Source: Streptomyces calvus | GTDB taxonomy: Bacteria; Actinomycetota; Actinomycetes; Streptomycetales; Streptomycetaceae | DNA: 64,000 nucleotides | Assembly: GCF_006782915.1 (NCBI RefSeq) | Contig: NZ_VCNP01000006.1 | Location: 1-64,000 of the forward strand | Reading direction: 5' to 3' | Part shown: positions 46,677 through 61,004 of the stretch, piece by piece | Layout of the letters: each line of letters opens with the position of its first letter | Numbering within the stretch: position 1 is the first letter of the stretch | Notes under the pieces: model-generated | What the model was told of the DNA's origin: nothing | Seen by the model: only the letters and a program-made list of their open reading frames with translations | The model's database searches: none | Translations under genes and position numbers: made by a program

Positions 46677-48908
46677 GTGGCCCTGCGTGACACCCCGCTT
46701 CCCGAGACGGCCGGGCCCGTCCCGTCCGCCCCCGCCGACGCGGCCCCGCCGCCCGCGCCCGCCCTCGACCCGACCGACCGCGGGCGCCTGCTGGCGGGCG
46801 CCCACCACGATCCGCACGCGCTGCTCGGCGCGCACCCGGTGCCCGGCGGGATCGCCTTCCGGGCACTGCGCCCCTTCGCCCGCGAGGTGAGCGTGGTCGT
46901 CGACGGCGCGCGCACCCCGCTCGTCTCGGAGGGCGACGGACTGTTCTCCGGCCTGCTGCCGCTGGACGCGGTCCCCGCGTACACGCTGGCCGTGGCCTAC
47001 GGCGAGGACGCGGCCGTCGAGGTGCACGACCCGTACCGGTTCCTGCCCGCGCTCGGCGAGTTCGACCTGCACCTGATCGGCGAGGGCCGGCACGAGGAGC
47101 TGTGGACGGCGCTCGGCGCGCACCCGATGACCCACCAGGGCGTCACCGGCACCCGGTTCACCGTGTGGGCGCCGAACGCGCAGGGCGTGCGGCTCGCGGC
47201 GGACTTCACCCACTGGGACGGCACGGCGTTCCCGATGCGCTCGCTCGGTTCGTCCGGCGTCTGGGAGCTGTTCCTGCCGGGTGTCGGCGAGGGCACCTGC
47301 TACAAGTTCGAGATCCACTCCCGCTACGGCCACCGGTTCCTCAAGGCGGACCCGATGGCCCGCCGCACGGAGGCGCCGCCGAACACGGCGTCCGTGGTGA
47401 CGTCCTCGGACTACGTGTGGGGTGACGCCGAGTGGCTGGAACGGCGGGCCGAGGTGCCGGTGCACGAGGCACCGTTCTCGGTGTACGAGGTCCACCTGCC
47501 GTCCTGGCGGCCGGGATCGACGTACCGTCAGCTGGCCGAGCAGCTCCCCGCGTACGTCAAGGACCTCGGCTTCACGCACGTGGAGCTGATGCCGGTCGCC
47601 GAGCACCCCTTCGGCCCGTCCTGGGGCTACCAGGTCACCGGCTTCTATGCGCCGACGGCCCGGCTCGGCAGCCCCGACGACTTCAAGTTCCTGGTCGACG
47701 CGCTGCACCGGGCCGGCATCGGCGTGATCATGGACTGGGTGCCGGCGCACTTCCCGAAGGACGACTGGGCGCTGGCCCGGTTCGACGGGGACCCGCTGTA
47801 CGAGCCCGGGGACTCCCGGCGCGCCGAGCACCCGGACTGGGGCACGTACACCTTCGACTTCGCGCGCACCGAGGTGCGCAACTTCCTGGTCGCGAACGCC
47901 GTGTACTGGTGCCAGGAGTTCCACATCGACGGGCTGCGGGTGGACGCCGTCGCCTCCATGCTCTACCTGGACTACTCGCGCGAGGACGGCCAGTGGGAGC
48001 CCAACGCCCACGGCGGCCGGGAGGACCTGGCGGCGGTGGCGTTCCTCCAGGAGATGAACGCGACCGTGTACCGGCGCTGCCCGGGCGTGGTGACCATCGC
48101 CGAGGAGTCGACGGCGTGGGGCGGGGTGACCCGGCCCACCGACACCGGCGGACTCGGGTTCGGCCTGAAGTGGAACATGGGCTGGATGCACGACTCGCTG
48201 GAGTACGTCGCGCACGAGCCGGTGCACCGCAAGTACCACCACCACGAGATGACGTTCGCGATGGTGTACGCGTACAGCGAGAACTACGTCCTGCCGATCT
48301 CCCACGACGAGGTGGTGCACGGCAAGCAGGCGCTGGTGTCGAAGATGCCCGGCGACTGGTGGCAGCGGCGCGCCAACGTCCGCGCCTACCTCGGCTTCAT
48401 GTGGGCCCACCCGGGCAAGCAACTGCTGTTCATGGGCCAGGAGTTCGCGCAGGGCGCCGAGTGGTCCGAGGAGCAGGGACCGGAGTGGTGGCTGCTCGAC
48501 GACGGATACCACTCCGCGGGCGACCACCGCGGCGTGCGGGACCTGGTCCGTGACCTCAACGCGCACTACCGGGCGACGCCGGCACTGTGGCAGCGCGACA
48601 CCGACCCCGCCGGATTCCGCTGGGTCGCGGTGGACGCCGCCGACGACAACGTGTTCGCGTTCCTGCGGTACGACGCGGAGGGCCGGCCGCTGCTCGCGGT
48701 GTCGAACTTCTCCCCCGTGGTCCGCCACGCCTACGCGCTCGGCGTCGGGGACGACGTGGTCGCCTGGCGGGAGATCCTCAACACCGACGCCGCGCACTAC
48801 GGCGGCGGAAACGTGACGAACCCGGATCCGGTCAAGCCGGAGGACGGCCTCGTCCGCCTCACGCTGCCTCCGCTCGCGACCGTGTGGCTGGCTCCCGTGG
48901 ATCTGTGA
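46677..48908 (+). CDS. glgB: 1,4-alpha-glucan branching enzyme
   Basis: A 743-residue GH13_9 enzyme that makes alpha-1,6 branches. Two N-terminal CBM48 modules ([39 protein letters not shown]), then the barrel: [35 protein letters not shown], nucleophile Asp in [19 protein letters not shown], Glu in TIAEESTAW and [23 protein letters not shown] at 46677 lies four bases past the pep2 stop with AGAGGAG ahead. An extra N-terminal 40 residues, Ala/Pro-rich, precede the first CBM48. Confidence 0.96.
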   Translation: MALRDTPLPETAGPVPSAPADAAPPPAPALDPTDRGRLLAGAHHDPHALLGAHPVPGGIAFRALRPFAREVSVVVDGARTPLVSEGDGLFSGLLPLDAVPAYTLAVAYGEDAAVEVHDPYRFLPALGEFDLHLIGEGRHEELWTALGAHPMTHQGVTGTRFTVWAPNAQGVRLAADFTHWDGTAFPMRSLGSSGVWELFLPGVGEGTCYKFEIHSRYGHRFLKADPMARRTEAPPNTASVVTSSDYVWGDAEWLERRAEVPVHEAPFSVYEVHLPSWRPGSTYRQLAEQLPAYVKDLGFTHVELMPVAEHPFGPSWGYQVTGFYAPTARLGSPDDFKFLVDALHRAGIGVIMDWVPAHFPKDDWALARFDGDPLYEPGDSRRAEHPDWGTYTFDFARTEVRNFLVANAVYWCQEFHIDGLRVDAVASMLYLDYSREDGQWEPNAHGGREDLAAVAFLQEMNATVYRRCPGVVTIAEESTAWGGVTRPTDTGGLGFGLKWNMGWMHDSLEYVAHEPVHRKYHHHEMTFAMVYAYSENYVLPISHDEVVHGKQALVSKMPGDWWQRRANVRAYLGFMWAHPGKQLLFMGQEFAQGAEWSEEQGPEWWLLDDGYHSAGDHRGVRDLVRDLNAHYRATPALWQRDTDPAGFRWVAVDAADDNVFAFLRYDAEGRPLLAVSNFSPVVRHAYALGVGDDVVAWREILNTDAAHYGGGNVTNPDPVKPEDGLVRLTLPPLATVWLAPVDL

Positions 48909-49015
48909 GGCCAGGCGACGCCGTCAGGTGTCCGATGCTCCGGGCGGGGCATTCGGGGTCGTACGACCGGGGACCCCCGGCGTCGTCGCGGCAGGTCACA
49001 GAAAGGCGGCATCAC

Positions 49016-50104
49016 GTGCGCACCGTCGGAGTGGAGGAGGAACTCCTCCTGGTGGATCCGGAAACGGGAGAACCGCGGGCGATGTCCGCCGCGGTGCTCG
49101 CCCGAGCCGAGCGGGACGGCGCGGAGCCGGACGTCTTCGAGAAGGAACTGCACGAGCAGATGCTGGAGTTCGCCACGCATCCGCAGTCCTCGATGGAGAG
49201 CCTGCACGCGGAGATCGTCCGCTGCCGCAAGGAGGCCGCGGGCCACGCCGAGGAGATCGGCTGCACCGTCGCCGCCCTCGCCACCTCCCCGCTGCCGGTC
49301 AGTCCCGCGATCGGGATGAACCGGCGCTACCGGTGGATGGAGGAGCAGTACGGCATCGCCACCCGGGAACAGCTCGTACTGGGCTGCCACGTCCATGTGT
49401 CCGTGGAGTCCGACGAGGAGGGCGTCGGTGTCGTGGACCGGCTGCGGCCCTGGCTGCCGGTGCTGGCCGCGCTCAGCGCGAACTCGCCGTACTGGCAGGG
49501 CAAGGACTCCGGGTACAGCAGCTACCGCAGCCGGGTCTGGCAGCGCTGGCCGTCGGCCGGCCCGACGGAGATCTTCGGCTCTGCCGAGTGCTACCACCGG
49601 CGGGTCGCCGACATGGTGGCCACCGGCACCATCCTCGACGAGGGGATGATCTACTTCGACGCGCGGCTGTCCCAGCGGTACCCCACGGTGGAGATCCGCG
49701 TCTCCGACGTCTGTCTGCACGCCGAGACCGCGGCACTGATCGCCACCTTCGCCCGCGCGCTGGTGGACACCGCGGCCGGCGAGTGGCGGGACGGCCGTGA
49801 GCCGCTGGACCCCGGGGTGAGCCTGCTGCGGCTGGCCGCCTGGCAGGCGGCCCGCTCGGGACTGACGGGAGAGCTGCTCGACCCGCGGACCATGCGCCGC
49901 ATGCCCGCCGAGGCGGTCGTCCGCACGCTCCTCGAGCACGCCGCCGGGGCTTTGGAGGCCAACGGGGACCTGGAGCGCGCCCGCGAGGGCTGCGCGCGGC
50001 TGCTCCGCGACGGCAACGGCGCGCAGGTGCAGCGGGCCCTGATGGACCGCTCGGGGAGCCTCAGGGACGTCGTGACGGAGTGCGTGCGGCACACGCAGGC
50101 GTGA
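49016..50104 (+). CDS. Carboxylate-amine ligase, GCS2/YbdK type
   Basis: A 362-residue enzyme of glutamate-cysteine ligase family 2: start RTVGVEEELLLVDPETGEPR, then ELHEQMLEFATHPQSSMESL, GCHVHVSVESDEEGVGVVDR, ANSPYWQGKDSGYSSYRSRV and the VEIRVSDVCLHAETAALIAT block. In bacteria YbdK forms gamma-glutamyl-cysteine weakly; in actinobacteria other amines may be the substrates. GTG at 49016 has AAAGG ahead. It follows the glycogen operon after about 100 bases and may be independent. Confidence 0.9.
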   Translation: MRTVGVEEELLLVDPETGEPRAMSAAVLARAERDGAEPDVFEKELHEQMLEFATHPQSSMESLHAEIVRCRKEAAGHAEEIGCTVAALATSPLPVSPAIGMNRRYRWMEEQYGIATREQLVLGCHVHVSVESDEEGVGVVDRLRPWLPVLAALSANSPYWQGKDSGYSSYRSRVWQRWPSAGPTEIFGSAECYHRRVADMVATGTILDEGMIYFDARLSQRYPTVEIRVSDVCLHAETAALIATFARALVDTAAGEWRDGREPLDPGVSLLRLAAWQAARSGLTGELLDPRTMRRMPAEAVVRTLLEHAAGALEANGDLERAREGCARLLRDGNGAQVQRALMDRSGSLRDVVTECVRHTQA

Positions 50105-50116
50105 GCCGCACCGCAC

Positions 50117-50350
50117 TCAGAAGATGAGTATCAGGGCGTAGACCAGGAAGAACGCCGCGACCAGCACCGCCAGGGCGAGGATGGCCGTCAGGGGTCCCTT
50201 GGCCCAGCCCTTGGTCGGGTTGTGGGTCTCCCGGGGGCCCGCCTCGGGCATGCTGCTCTCCGCGGGCGGGGTCTCGCCCGGGGGGACACCGCCTCCCGGT
50301 TCGAGGCCGGTGCTGCGTTCCGGTTCGGGGTCTGGATTGATGTACGTCAT
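50117..50350 (-). CDS. Small single-span membrane protein (DUF6480-like)
   Basis: A 77-residue protein. The first 45 residues are Pro/Glu/Gly-rich (MTYINPDPEPERSTGLEPGG, GVPPGETPPAESSMPEAGPR); after GWAKGP comes one hydrophobic span ending LVYALILIF. The layout matches what I remember as DUF6480, a family of small Streptomyces proteins with an acidic cytoplasmic tail and one anchor. ATG at 50350 follows no strong site. Convergent with the ligase gene. Confidence 0.75.
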   Translation of the reverse strand: MTYINPDPEPERSTGLEPGGGVPPGETPPAESSMPEAGPRETHNPTKGWAKGPLTAILALAVLVAAFFLVYALILIF

Positions 50351-50502
50351 GCCGTCCGGGTCCCCGAATGCGCGGGGATCATCGGTGCGGACACACTTGG
50401 CCCGATCCCGGCGCGGGGGCGCGTCGGCTCGGCTAGATTCAGGCACCGCCGGTGACGGTGCCCATCGGCCGAGTCACAGCCCGTACACGTCAGGAGCAGT
50501 GC

Positions 50503-52407
50503 ATGCGCGACCTCGCTCTCGCTCCCCCGTCCGCCCCGCACCTGACCGGCGGCCTCGCCGACAGCCTCTTCGGGACGGCGGCCGAGAGCCCGGCCCTGCC
50601 GGTGCTCGCCCGCCGGGCCGGCCCGGCCTCCGCCACCTGGGAGCAGGTCACCGCCGCGGAGTTCCGGGACGAGGTCGTCGACCTGGCCAAGGGGCTGATC
50701 GCGTCCGGTGTCTCGACGGGCCTGCGGGTGGCCGTCATGGCGCGCACCCGGTACGAGTGGACCGTCCTGTGCCACGCCCTGTGGGCGGTGGGCGCCGAGG
50801 TCGTCCCGATCTATCCGACGTCCTCGCGCGACCAGGTGGAGTGGATCCTGCGGGACTCCGGGTGCGTGGCCGTGCTGGTGGAGGACGAGCAGGGCGTGAT
50901 GACCGTCGGCTCGGTGTGCACGGCGCTGCCGCTGCTGCGGCACGTCTGGCAGTTGGACGCGGGCGCGCTCGACCGGCTGGTGGAACGCGGTGCGTACATC
51001 CCGACGGCGACGGTGGACTCGATGCGCCGGCTCGTGCTGCCGGACTCCACCGCCGTCATCGCGTACACCTCCGGCACCTCGGGCCACGCGATGGGCTGTG
51101 CGCTGAGCCACCGCGGTCTGGCCTTCATCTGCGACACGCTGATCGCGGGCTGGGGCCACACGGTGGCGGAACCCGGGGAGCAGGGCGCCGTCCTGGCCTT
51201 CCTCCCGTTCTCCCACGTGTACGGCCTGATGATCCAGGGACTGTGCGTGCGCGGCGGTCTGCTGATGGGGCACGAGCCGGACATCGGCGGGGAGGCCCTG
51301 TCCTCGGCCCTGCGCACCTTCCGGCCCACCTATCTGTACGCCGTGCCCTCGCTGCTGGAGAAGATCTACAAGAACTTTCTGCGGACGGCGCAGCAGTCGG
51401 GCCGCGGCGCCCTGTTCGAGCGGGCCGCGGGCACGGCCCGGGACTTCGCCGCGGCCCAGGAGCGGCAGCGGCTGGGCCTGGGCCCCGGGCCGGGTTTCGA
51501 CCTGCGGCTGCAGCACGCGCTGTACGAGCGCACCGTCTACCGCAAGCTGCGGGCGGCGCTGGGCGGCCGGGTGCGCCGGGCCACGTCGGGCGGGTCGCCG
51601 CTCAGCCGCGACCTCTGCCTGTTCTACGAGGGCATCGGCATCTACGTGCACGACGGTTACGGGCTCACGGAGACCAGCGGCGGGGTGACGATGCAGCCGT
51701 TCGGGCAGGAGAAGTCCGGCACCGTCGGGCGGGCGCTGCCGGGCACCGAGATCAAGGTGGCCGACGACGGCGAGATCCTGGTGCGCGGGCCGTCGGTGTT
51801 CCAGGGCTACGTGGGCGACGCGGCCGCCACGCGGGCCGCGCTCGACGGCGGCTGGCTGGCCACCGGGGATCTCGGCCGGCTGGACTCCGAGGGCTATCTG
51901 ACGATCACCGGCCGCAAGAAGGACGTGGTCATCACCAGCAGCGGCAAGTCGGTGGCGCCTGCGGCCCTGGAGCAGCGGCTGCGGATGCATCCGCTGGTCC
52001 ACCAGGCCGTGGTCGTCGGCGACAACCGGCCGTGCGTGGGTGCCCTGATCACGTTGGACCCCGACTTCCTGGCGGACTGGCGGGCGGCGCTGTCGCTGTC
52101 CGGCGACGCGGTGACCCGGGCGGCACGGGAGGAGAACGCGCTGCGCGAGGAGATCGGGCGGGCGGTCGCCGCGGCCAACAGCAGTGTGTCGCCCTCGGAG
52201 TCGATCCGGGTGTTCCGGGTGCTGCCGGAGCCGTTCGACGTGGCCAACGGGCTGTTGACGCCGTCGATGAAGCTGCGCCGGGACGAGATCGTGCGGCGCT
52301 ACGCGCTGGAGATCGACGCGATGTACCAGTCGCGTCCGCGTCCGCGGCGCACCGCAGAGCCCGACCCGTCGTCGGGCTGGGACGACGCGGACAACGTGTT
52401 CCGCTGA
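50503..52407 (+). CDS. AMP-dependent acyl-CoA synthetase-like protein
   Basis: A 634-residue adenylate-forming enzyme of the long-chain fatty acyl-CoA ligase group. Regions: P-loop A3 YTSGTSGHAMGCALSH, LPFSHVYGLMIQGL, ALYERTVYRKLRAALGGRVR, A5 YGLTETSGGVTMQP, A7 GWLATGDLGRLDSEGYLTIT, A8 GRKKDVVITSSGKSVAPAAL. The P-loop normally ends xPKG; here it is HAMG, so the conserved Lys is absent, while the A10-type Lys appears present in TSSGKS. Activity may be altered. CAGGAG precedes the ATG. It stands next to regulatory genes rather than lipid genes. Confidence 0.88.
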   Translation: MRDLALAPPSAPHLTGGLADSLFGTAAESPALPVLARRAGPASATWEQVTAAEFRDEVVDLAKGLIASGVSTGLRVAVMARTRYEWTVLCHALWAVGAEVVPIYPTSSRDQVEWILRDSGCVAVLVEDEQGVMTVGSVCTALPLLRHVWQLDAGALDRLVERGAYIPTATVDSMRRLVLPDSTAVIAYTSGTSGHAMGCALSHRGLAFICDTLIAGWGHTVAEPGEQGAVLAFLPFSHVYGLMIQGLCVRGGLLMGHEPDIGGEALSSALRTFRPTYLYAVPSLLEKIYKNFLRTAQQSGRGALFERAAGTARDFAAAQERQRLGLGPGPGFDLRLQHALYERTVYRKLRAALGGRVRRATSGGSPLSRDLCLFYEGIGIYVHDGYGLTETSGGVTMQPFGQEKSGTVGRALPGTEIKVADDGEILVRGPSVFQGYVGDAAATRAALDGGWLATGDLGRLDSEGYLTITGRKKDVVITSSGKSVAPAALEQRLRMHPLVHQAVVVGDNRPCVGALITLDPDFLADWRAALSLSGDAVTRAAREENALREEIGRAVAAANSSVSPSESIRVFRVLPEPFDVANGLLTPSMKLRRDEIVRRYALEIDAMYQSRPRPRRTAEPDPSSGWDDADNVFR

Positions 52408-52438
52408 CCACCCCGGCGCGGCTTCCGGTGCGTGAGGT

Positions 52439-52464
52439 GTTTGTCACCGTCCGGGCACGGGCAT
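52439..52464 (+). promoter_or_regulatory. Candidate sigma-B-type promoter
   Basis: GTTT at 52439-52442, a 16-base spacer, then GGGCAT at 52459-52464. This matches the GTTT/GGGTAT pattern recognised by sigma-B-family factors in Streptomyces except for one base in the -10. It lies 100 bases before the RsbW-like ATPase gene at 52564, a plausible target. Confidence 0.35.
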
Positions 52465-52563
52465 GCGGGCGCGTAGGCTCCGGGCGCGCGGGAACCCACT
52501 GTTCGAGGGGGGTTCAGGGCACAGGACACGACCGCCCCGTGACGGCGGGGCCCGGAAGGCGAG

Positions 52564-52998
52564 ATGGCACCCGAGCCGCGTAGGGACAGGACACTGGCTG
52601 GCGAGGAGATCACGAGCCGCGTTGCCGGCTTCCCGGGGGAGCTGCACGACGTGACGGACGCACGCCTGGTCGCGGAGGAGTTCCTCTTCGACCTGGCCCG
52701 CGTGTCGGCGCCGTCGGCCCCGGAGCACTGGGACGACATACTCCTGGTGGTCACGGAGCTGGCGGCCAACGCGGTCCAGTACGCCCCCGGACCGTTCGAG
52801 CTGCGTCTGCGCAGAACGTTCGACGGTGTGCACGTGGTGATGCACGACACCAGCACCACCGAGCCGGCCCCGCGGCCGTTCCATCCGAGCCACGGCGCGG
52901 GCGGCATCGGTTGGCATCTGATCCACACGCTGTGCGACCAGGTCAGCGTCGTCACCGACGAGCACGGCAAGGACATCCACGTCTTCCTGCCGTGGTGA
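52564..52998 (+). CDS. RsbW-like ATP-binding protein
   Basis: A 144-residue GHKL ATPase of the anti-sigma/serine-kinase type. N-box VVTELAANAVQYAPGP (ExxxN intact), G1-like VVMHDTST and G2-like GAGGIGWHLIHTLCDQ. N-terminal 20 residues are charged and likely flexible. It could phosphorylate a STAS antagonist and hold a sigma factor. AAGGCGAG precedes the ATG. It is convergent with the next ATPase gene and separated from it by 15 bases. Confidence 0.87.
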   Translation: MAPEPRRDRTLAGEEITSRVAGFPGELHDVTDARLVAEEFLFDLARVSAPSAPEHWDDILLVVTELAANAVQYAPGPFELRLRRTFDGVHVVMHDTSTTEPAPRPFHPSHGAGGIGWHLIHTLCDQVSVVTDEHGKDIHVFLPW

Positions 52999-53013
52999 GC
53001 CGTCGGCGGGCGT

Positions 53014-53445
53014 TCAGGACGCGGGCGCCTCGCGCAGCGGCACCAGCACGCTGATCGTCTTGCCGCCCCCGGCGCGCCTGCGGATGTCGATGTCCCGGGC
53101 CAGCCTGATCACCAGGGGCCAGCCGTAGCCGCTGATCCGGTCCGCGGGCGGGAGGGTGCCGGATCCGGTGGCGGCTTCGGGGACGACGTCGCTGTGGTCG
53201 TGGACGAGGATGCGTACGCCTTCCTCGGTCGTCCGGGTCTCGAAGCCGGCCAGTCCGGCGCCGTGCCGGATCGCGTTGGTGACCAGTTCCGACACGACGA
53301 GCGAGAGGTCGATCATGTCCTGGGGGTGCGGGGTGCGGCCGTCGGACTCCCAGCGTGCGCGCACCACCGCCTCGGCGTGCGCGCGGGCGCCGGCGGCACT
53401 GTCCACGTGCGCGGCCGGCGACCACTGCGTCGGGGCGGCGTTCAC
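53014..53445 (-). CDS. RsbW-like ATP-binding protein
   Basis: A 143-residue GHKL ATPase: VVSELVTNAIRHGAGLAGFE (N-box intact), ILVHDHSD and ISGYGWPLVIRLARDIDI (G2-like). It has an Ala-rich start. GTG at 53445 overlaps the stop of the PRC-barrel gene (GTGA), so the two are coupled. It is a separate copy from the 52564 gene and not its close twin. Likely an anti-sigma or serine kinase of unknown partner. Confidence 0.87.
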   Translation of the reverse strand: MNAAPTQWSPAAHVDSAAGARAHAEAVVRARWESDGRTPHPQDMIDLSLVVSELVTNAIRHGAGLAGFETRTTEEGVRILVHDHSDVVPEAATGSGTLPPADRISGYGWPLVIRLARDIDIRRRAGGGKTISVLVPLREAPAS

Positions 53446-53813
53446 CCGGCGGTACTCTCGCGCGGCGGCAGTCGGTGGTAGTAGTCGCCGACCGCGGTGA
53501 GGTATGCGGGGTCCATGGTCTCGCTGTCGGTGCGGAAGCGGGGGGCCGCCTTGACCTCGGCCCTGGTGCAGGACACCGTCAGCCTCCGCTCCCCGGCCTC
53601 GACGGACGCGACGAGGCCGACGGGCACCAGGAGGCTGCGGCCGAACACCCACACGCCGGTGTCGACGACGAGGTGCCGCATGCCGTGGTGGTCGGCCTGC
53701 CGGTCCACGTGGCCGATGGTGCCGTCGCGCGCGACGACGGTGTAGCCCGTCAGGTCCCGGCCCTCGACGGGGCCGAGGTCCGGCGCGTACGACCAGATGC
53801 TGTCGATGGGCAC
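53442..53813 (-). CDS. PRC-barrel domain protein
   Basis: A 123-residue protein with a PRC-barrel at about 15-85: LTGYTVVARDGTIGHVDRQA, then MRHLVVDTGVWVFGRSLLVP and GLVASVEAGERRLTVSCTRA. PRC barrels mediate protein contacts in RNA processing and photosynthetic complexes and are common in actinobacterial stress proteins. A C-terminal helix MDPAYLTAVGDYYHRLPP follows. GTG at 53813 has AAGGAG five bases ahead. First gene of a two-gene unit with the RsbW-like gene; divergent from the hybrid kinase. Confidence 0.87.
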   Translation of the reverse strand: MPIDSIWSYAPDLGPVEGRDLTGYTVVARDGTIGHVDRQADHHGMRHLVVDTGVWVFGRSLLVPVGLVASVEAGERRLTVSCTRAEVKAAPRFRTDSETMDPAYLTAVGDYYHRLPPRESTAG

Positions 53814-54079
53814 TGCTCCTTGCCTCCCGGTGGACGACGGATCCCGGAGCGGGCCCGGTCGTGCCCGCCGGCTCCACAGCAGCAGATACCCGGCAGGCGC
53901 GAGCGCATTCGAAAGGAACGGACCGAACCGCGGGCCGTGCCTGTTCCGGGCCGGTCGCCCGGTTCGTCCGGGCTTTGTTGCGGGGCCTCCGGATGGGTTA
54001 GCCTTCGGCGTATTTTTCTCATCTTGCAGATCCGTGAACTGCGGACATGCACACTGCTTCTGCCGGAACGAGGATGCGC

Positions 54080-58080
<4,001 letters not shown>

Positions 58081-58084
<4 letters not shown>

Positions 58085-60498
58085 GCGCCGGGGAGCGGCC
58101 GGAGGTCCGGCCGTACGGCGGGGCGGCGCGGCCGGAGCGCCGCGCGGCCGGGCCCGCCGGGGTGTCCGCAGACTCGCCCGTGGGGCGGCTGGCGGCCACC
58201 GTGGAACGGCTCAGCCGTGAGGTGCGGGCCGCGCAGGCGGAGGCCGAGGGGCGGGCGTTGATCGAGCTCGCCAAGGGCATCCTGGTCGAACGCCTGGGGT
58301 GCGGTCCCTCGCAGGCCGCGCGCCAGCTCGCCGAGCTGACCGAGCAGGCCGGGACGAGTCCGCTGGAGTTCGCGGTCGAGGTCATCAACCAGGCCGCCCG
58401 GGACCGGATGTCCGAGGTGACGGACGCCTTCCTGGCCGCCACGGCCGCCGCGGAGGAGGCGGGCCCGGAGCCGGCCGCCGTACGGCTGCGGGCGGCGGAG
58501 AGCGGGGCGCTGGCGGCCAACGACACGCAGGCGGTGGCCGAGTCGTTGCTCGAGCAGGCGCTGCGCCCGCTCGGCGCGGTCGCCGTGGCGATCTGGGCGG
58601 CGGCCGCCGACGGGTCGCTCACCCTGGCGGGCAGCGCCGGTTTCTCCCCGGCGGAGGCGGCGCGCTGGTACTACGTGCCGCCGGACGTGGCGACGGTGGC
58701 CCGGTGCGGTCTGGAGGAGCGCGACGGCCTGTGGCTCAGGTCGCCGGCCGACAAGGGGCTGCCCAGCGTCGGCCGCCACCACTACCCGGAGGGCGGCCGG
58801 GCGGCCCTTCCCGCGGGCACCGGGGGCAGGCTGTACGGCGTGCTGGAGATCGTGTGGCCGGAGCCGCTGCCCGCGCAGCCGCCGCAGATCGTCCGCCAGG
58901 TGGAGGCCCTGGCCGAGCTGTGCGCGCACACCCTGGAGACGTACACGGCGCCGGGCGGCCCGGACCAGCGGCCCGCGGTGCTGCCGGACGCGGCGGAGCT
59001 GATGGACCTGGCCGACGGGCTGTACGACCCGGCGCTCGTCCTGGTGCCGCACCTGGACGCCGCCGGGAACCTGGTGGACTTCCGCATCCAGCACGTCAAC
59101 AGCCGCTTCCTGGACCCGGCGGGCCGTCCGCGGGGCATGGTCAGCGGGGCGCTGCTGCTGGAGGCGTACCCGATGGCCGCCGGGGACAGCGAGCTGTTCC
59201 AGCGGATCGAGCGGGTGTACGCCACGGGTGAGCCGTTCCGGGCCCGGCGCATGAACCTGACCGCGCTCGTCGACCAGGTGCCGCTGGCGGCGGTCGCGGA
59301 CATCAGCGTCAGCCGGCACGGCGCGGGCATCCTGTTCATCTGGCGCATCGAGGACGAGACGGCGCGTCTGGCGAGCCTGCTCCAGCACGCCCAGCGGCTC
59401 GGCCGGATCGGCGGTTTCGAGGAGAACCTGCTCACCGGCGAGATCACCTGGAACGGGCAGCTGTACGACCTGTACGGGCGTCCGCACGCGAGCCTGCCGG
59501 TGCCGCTGGAGGAGCTGCCCGCGCACGCCCACCCGGACGACGCGGTCACCATCGGCCGCTTCCTGCGCACGCTGCTGCACCACCGGCGTCCGGCCTCGGC
59601 CGCGTTCCGGCTGCAGCGGCCGGACGGGGTGACCCGGCACATCCGGGTCGTCGCCGAGCCGGTCCTGGACACCGACGGCCGGCTGCTCACCATCCGTGGC
59701 GCCTACCAGGACATCTCGGCCCAGCACTGGACGGAGGTGGCGCTGGCGGCCACCCGGGACCAGCTGGCGCACACCGAGCAGCAGGCCAGCGAGCGCGACC
59801 GGCTGGCCCTGCAACTGCAGCGCGCCATCATGCCGCCGGCGCAGGCGCCGCTGCAGGTGCCGGACCTCGACGTGGCCGTGCGCTACCGGCCCGCGGAGGC
59901 CGAGCAGTTGGTGGGCGGCGACTGGTACGACGCGGTGGTGCTGCCGTCCGGGCTGGTGCTGCTGTGCGTGGGCGACGTCGCCGGTCACGGCATAGAGGCG
60001 GCGACCAGCATGGTCGTCCTGCGCAACGCGCTGCGCGGTCTGGCCGTCACCGGGGCGGGTCCCGGGCAGCTGCTGTCGTGGCTGAACATCGTGGCGCACC
60101 ATCTCACCGGCGGGGTCACCGCCACGGCGGTGTGCGGCCTGTACGACCCGGCCTCGCGCACGCTGCGCTGGGCCCGGGCGGGCCATCTGCCGCCGGTGCT
60201 GGTGCGCGGCGCCGAGGCCGCTCCGCTGCCGTTGGTGCGCGGGCTGCTGCTCGGTGCCGTACCGGAGGCGTCGTACGAGGAGGACGAGGTGCGGCTGGCG
60301 GCCGAGGACAACCTGCTGATGTACACGGACGGTCTGGTCGAGCGCCGGGACCGCTCGGTGGAGGAGTCGCTGACGCATCTGCTGACCGCGGCCGCGACCG
60401 CGCCGGGCACGCTCGACCAGCGGCTGGACCGGCTGCTGACGTACAGCAGGTCGGACACGGACGACGACACCTGCATCGTGGGTATCCGGGTCGGCTGA
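58081..60498 (+). CDS. ANTAR-GAF-PAS-SpoIIE phosphatase
   Basis: An 805-residue regulator. Residues 55-105 are an ANTAR module (ALIELAKGILVERLGCGPSQ); 130-290 a GAF domain; 310-400 and 420-530 PAS domains (LQHAQRLGRIGGFEENLLTG and ITWNGQLYDLYGR); 570-800 a SpoIIE/PP2C phosphatase (LVGGDWYDAVVLPSGLV, GDVAGHGIEAATSM, YTDGLVERRDRS, DTDDDTCIVGI). GTG at 58081 overlaps the stop of the hybrid kinase (GTGA), so the kinase and phosphatase are co-translated. It should dephosphorylate a STAS antagonist such as the next gene's product. An ANTAR at the N terminus of a phosphatase is uncommon. Confidence 0.93.
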
Positions 60499-60600
60499 GC
60501 GCAGGGTCCGGGGCCGTGGGCACGGCCGAGGTGTGAGGGAGCGATTCGGGGGTACGCGCGGCTGCGCGACGAAGAGCTTGATCACCTGTTGGAGGTACTC

Positions 60601-60993
60601 GTGCCCATTGCCCAGGACCCGTTGTCCGTCGAGGTGTCCCTTCCGCGTGAGGACGTGGCCCTCCTCACGGTGGCCGGGTACTTGGACGTCGACACGGCGA
60701 CCGAGTTCCAGCACCACCTGGCCAACCAACTGCACCACGGCCGCCGCCACTTTCTGCTCGACCTGTCGGCGGTCCCTTTCATGGACTCCTCCGGCATGAA
60801 CATCATTCTGCGGGTCTACCAGGAGGCGCGGGAGCTGCCGGGGAGCGTGCACATCATCTCCCCCGCCCCCGCCGTGCGCCGGATTCTGGACCTGACGGGT
60901 GTGAGCATCACCGTTCCCGTCTCGGAGAGCGTCGACGAGGCGCTGGAGCGCGTGGACGGGACGCCGCCGGCCCCGGAGGAACCGCAGGACTGA
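60601..60993 (+). CDS. STAS-domain anti-anti-sigma factor (RsbV-like)
   Basis: A 130-residue STAS protein. The phosphorylation site is in LLDLSAVPFMDSSGMNIILR (Ser63/Ser64, equal to SpoIIAA Ser58). The tail is Pro/Glu-rich. GTG at 60601 has GGAGG five bases ahead; a TTG at 60589 is less likely. It follows the phosphatase by about 100 bases and is the obvious substrate candidate for it and for the RsbW-like kinases. Confidence 0.92.
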   Translation: MPIAQDPLSVEVSLPREDVALLTVAGYLDVDTATEFQHHLANQLHHGRRHFLLDLSAVPFMDSSGMNIILRVYQEARELPGSVHIISPAPAVRRILDLTGVSITVPVSESVDEALERVDGTPPAPEEPQD

Positions 60994-61004
60994 GCGGTCC
61001 GCCG

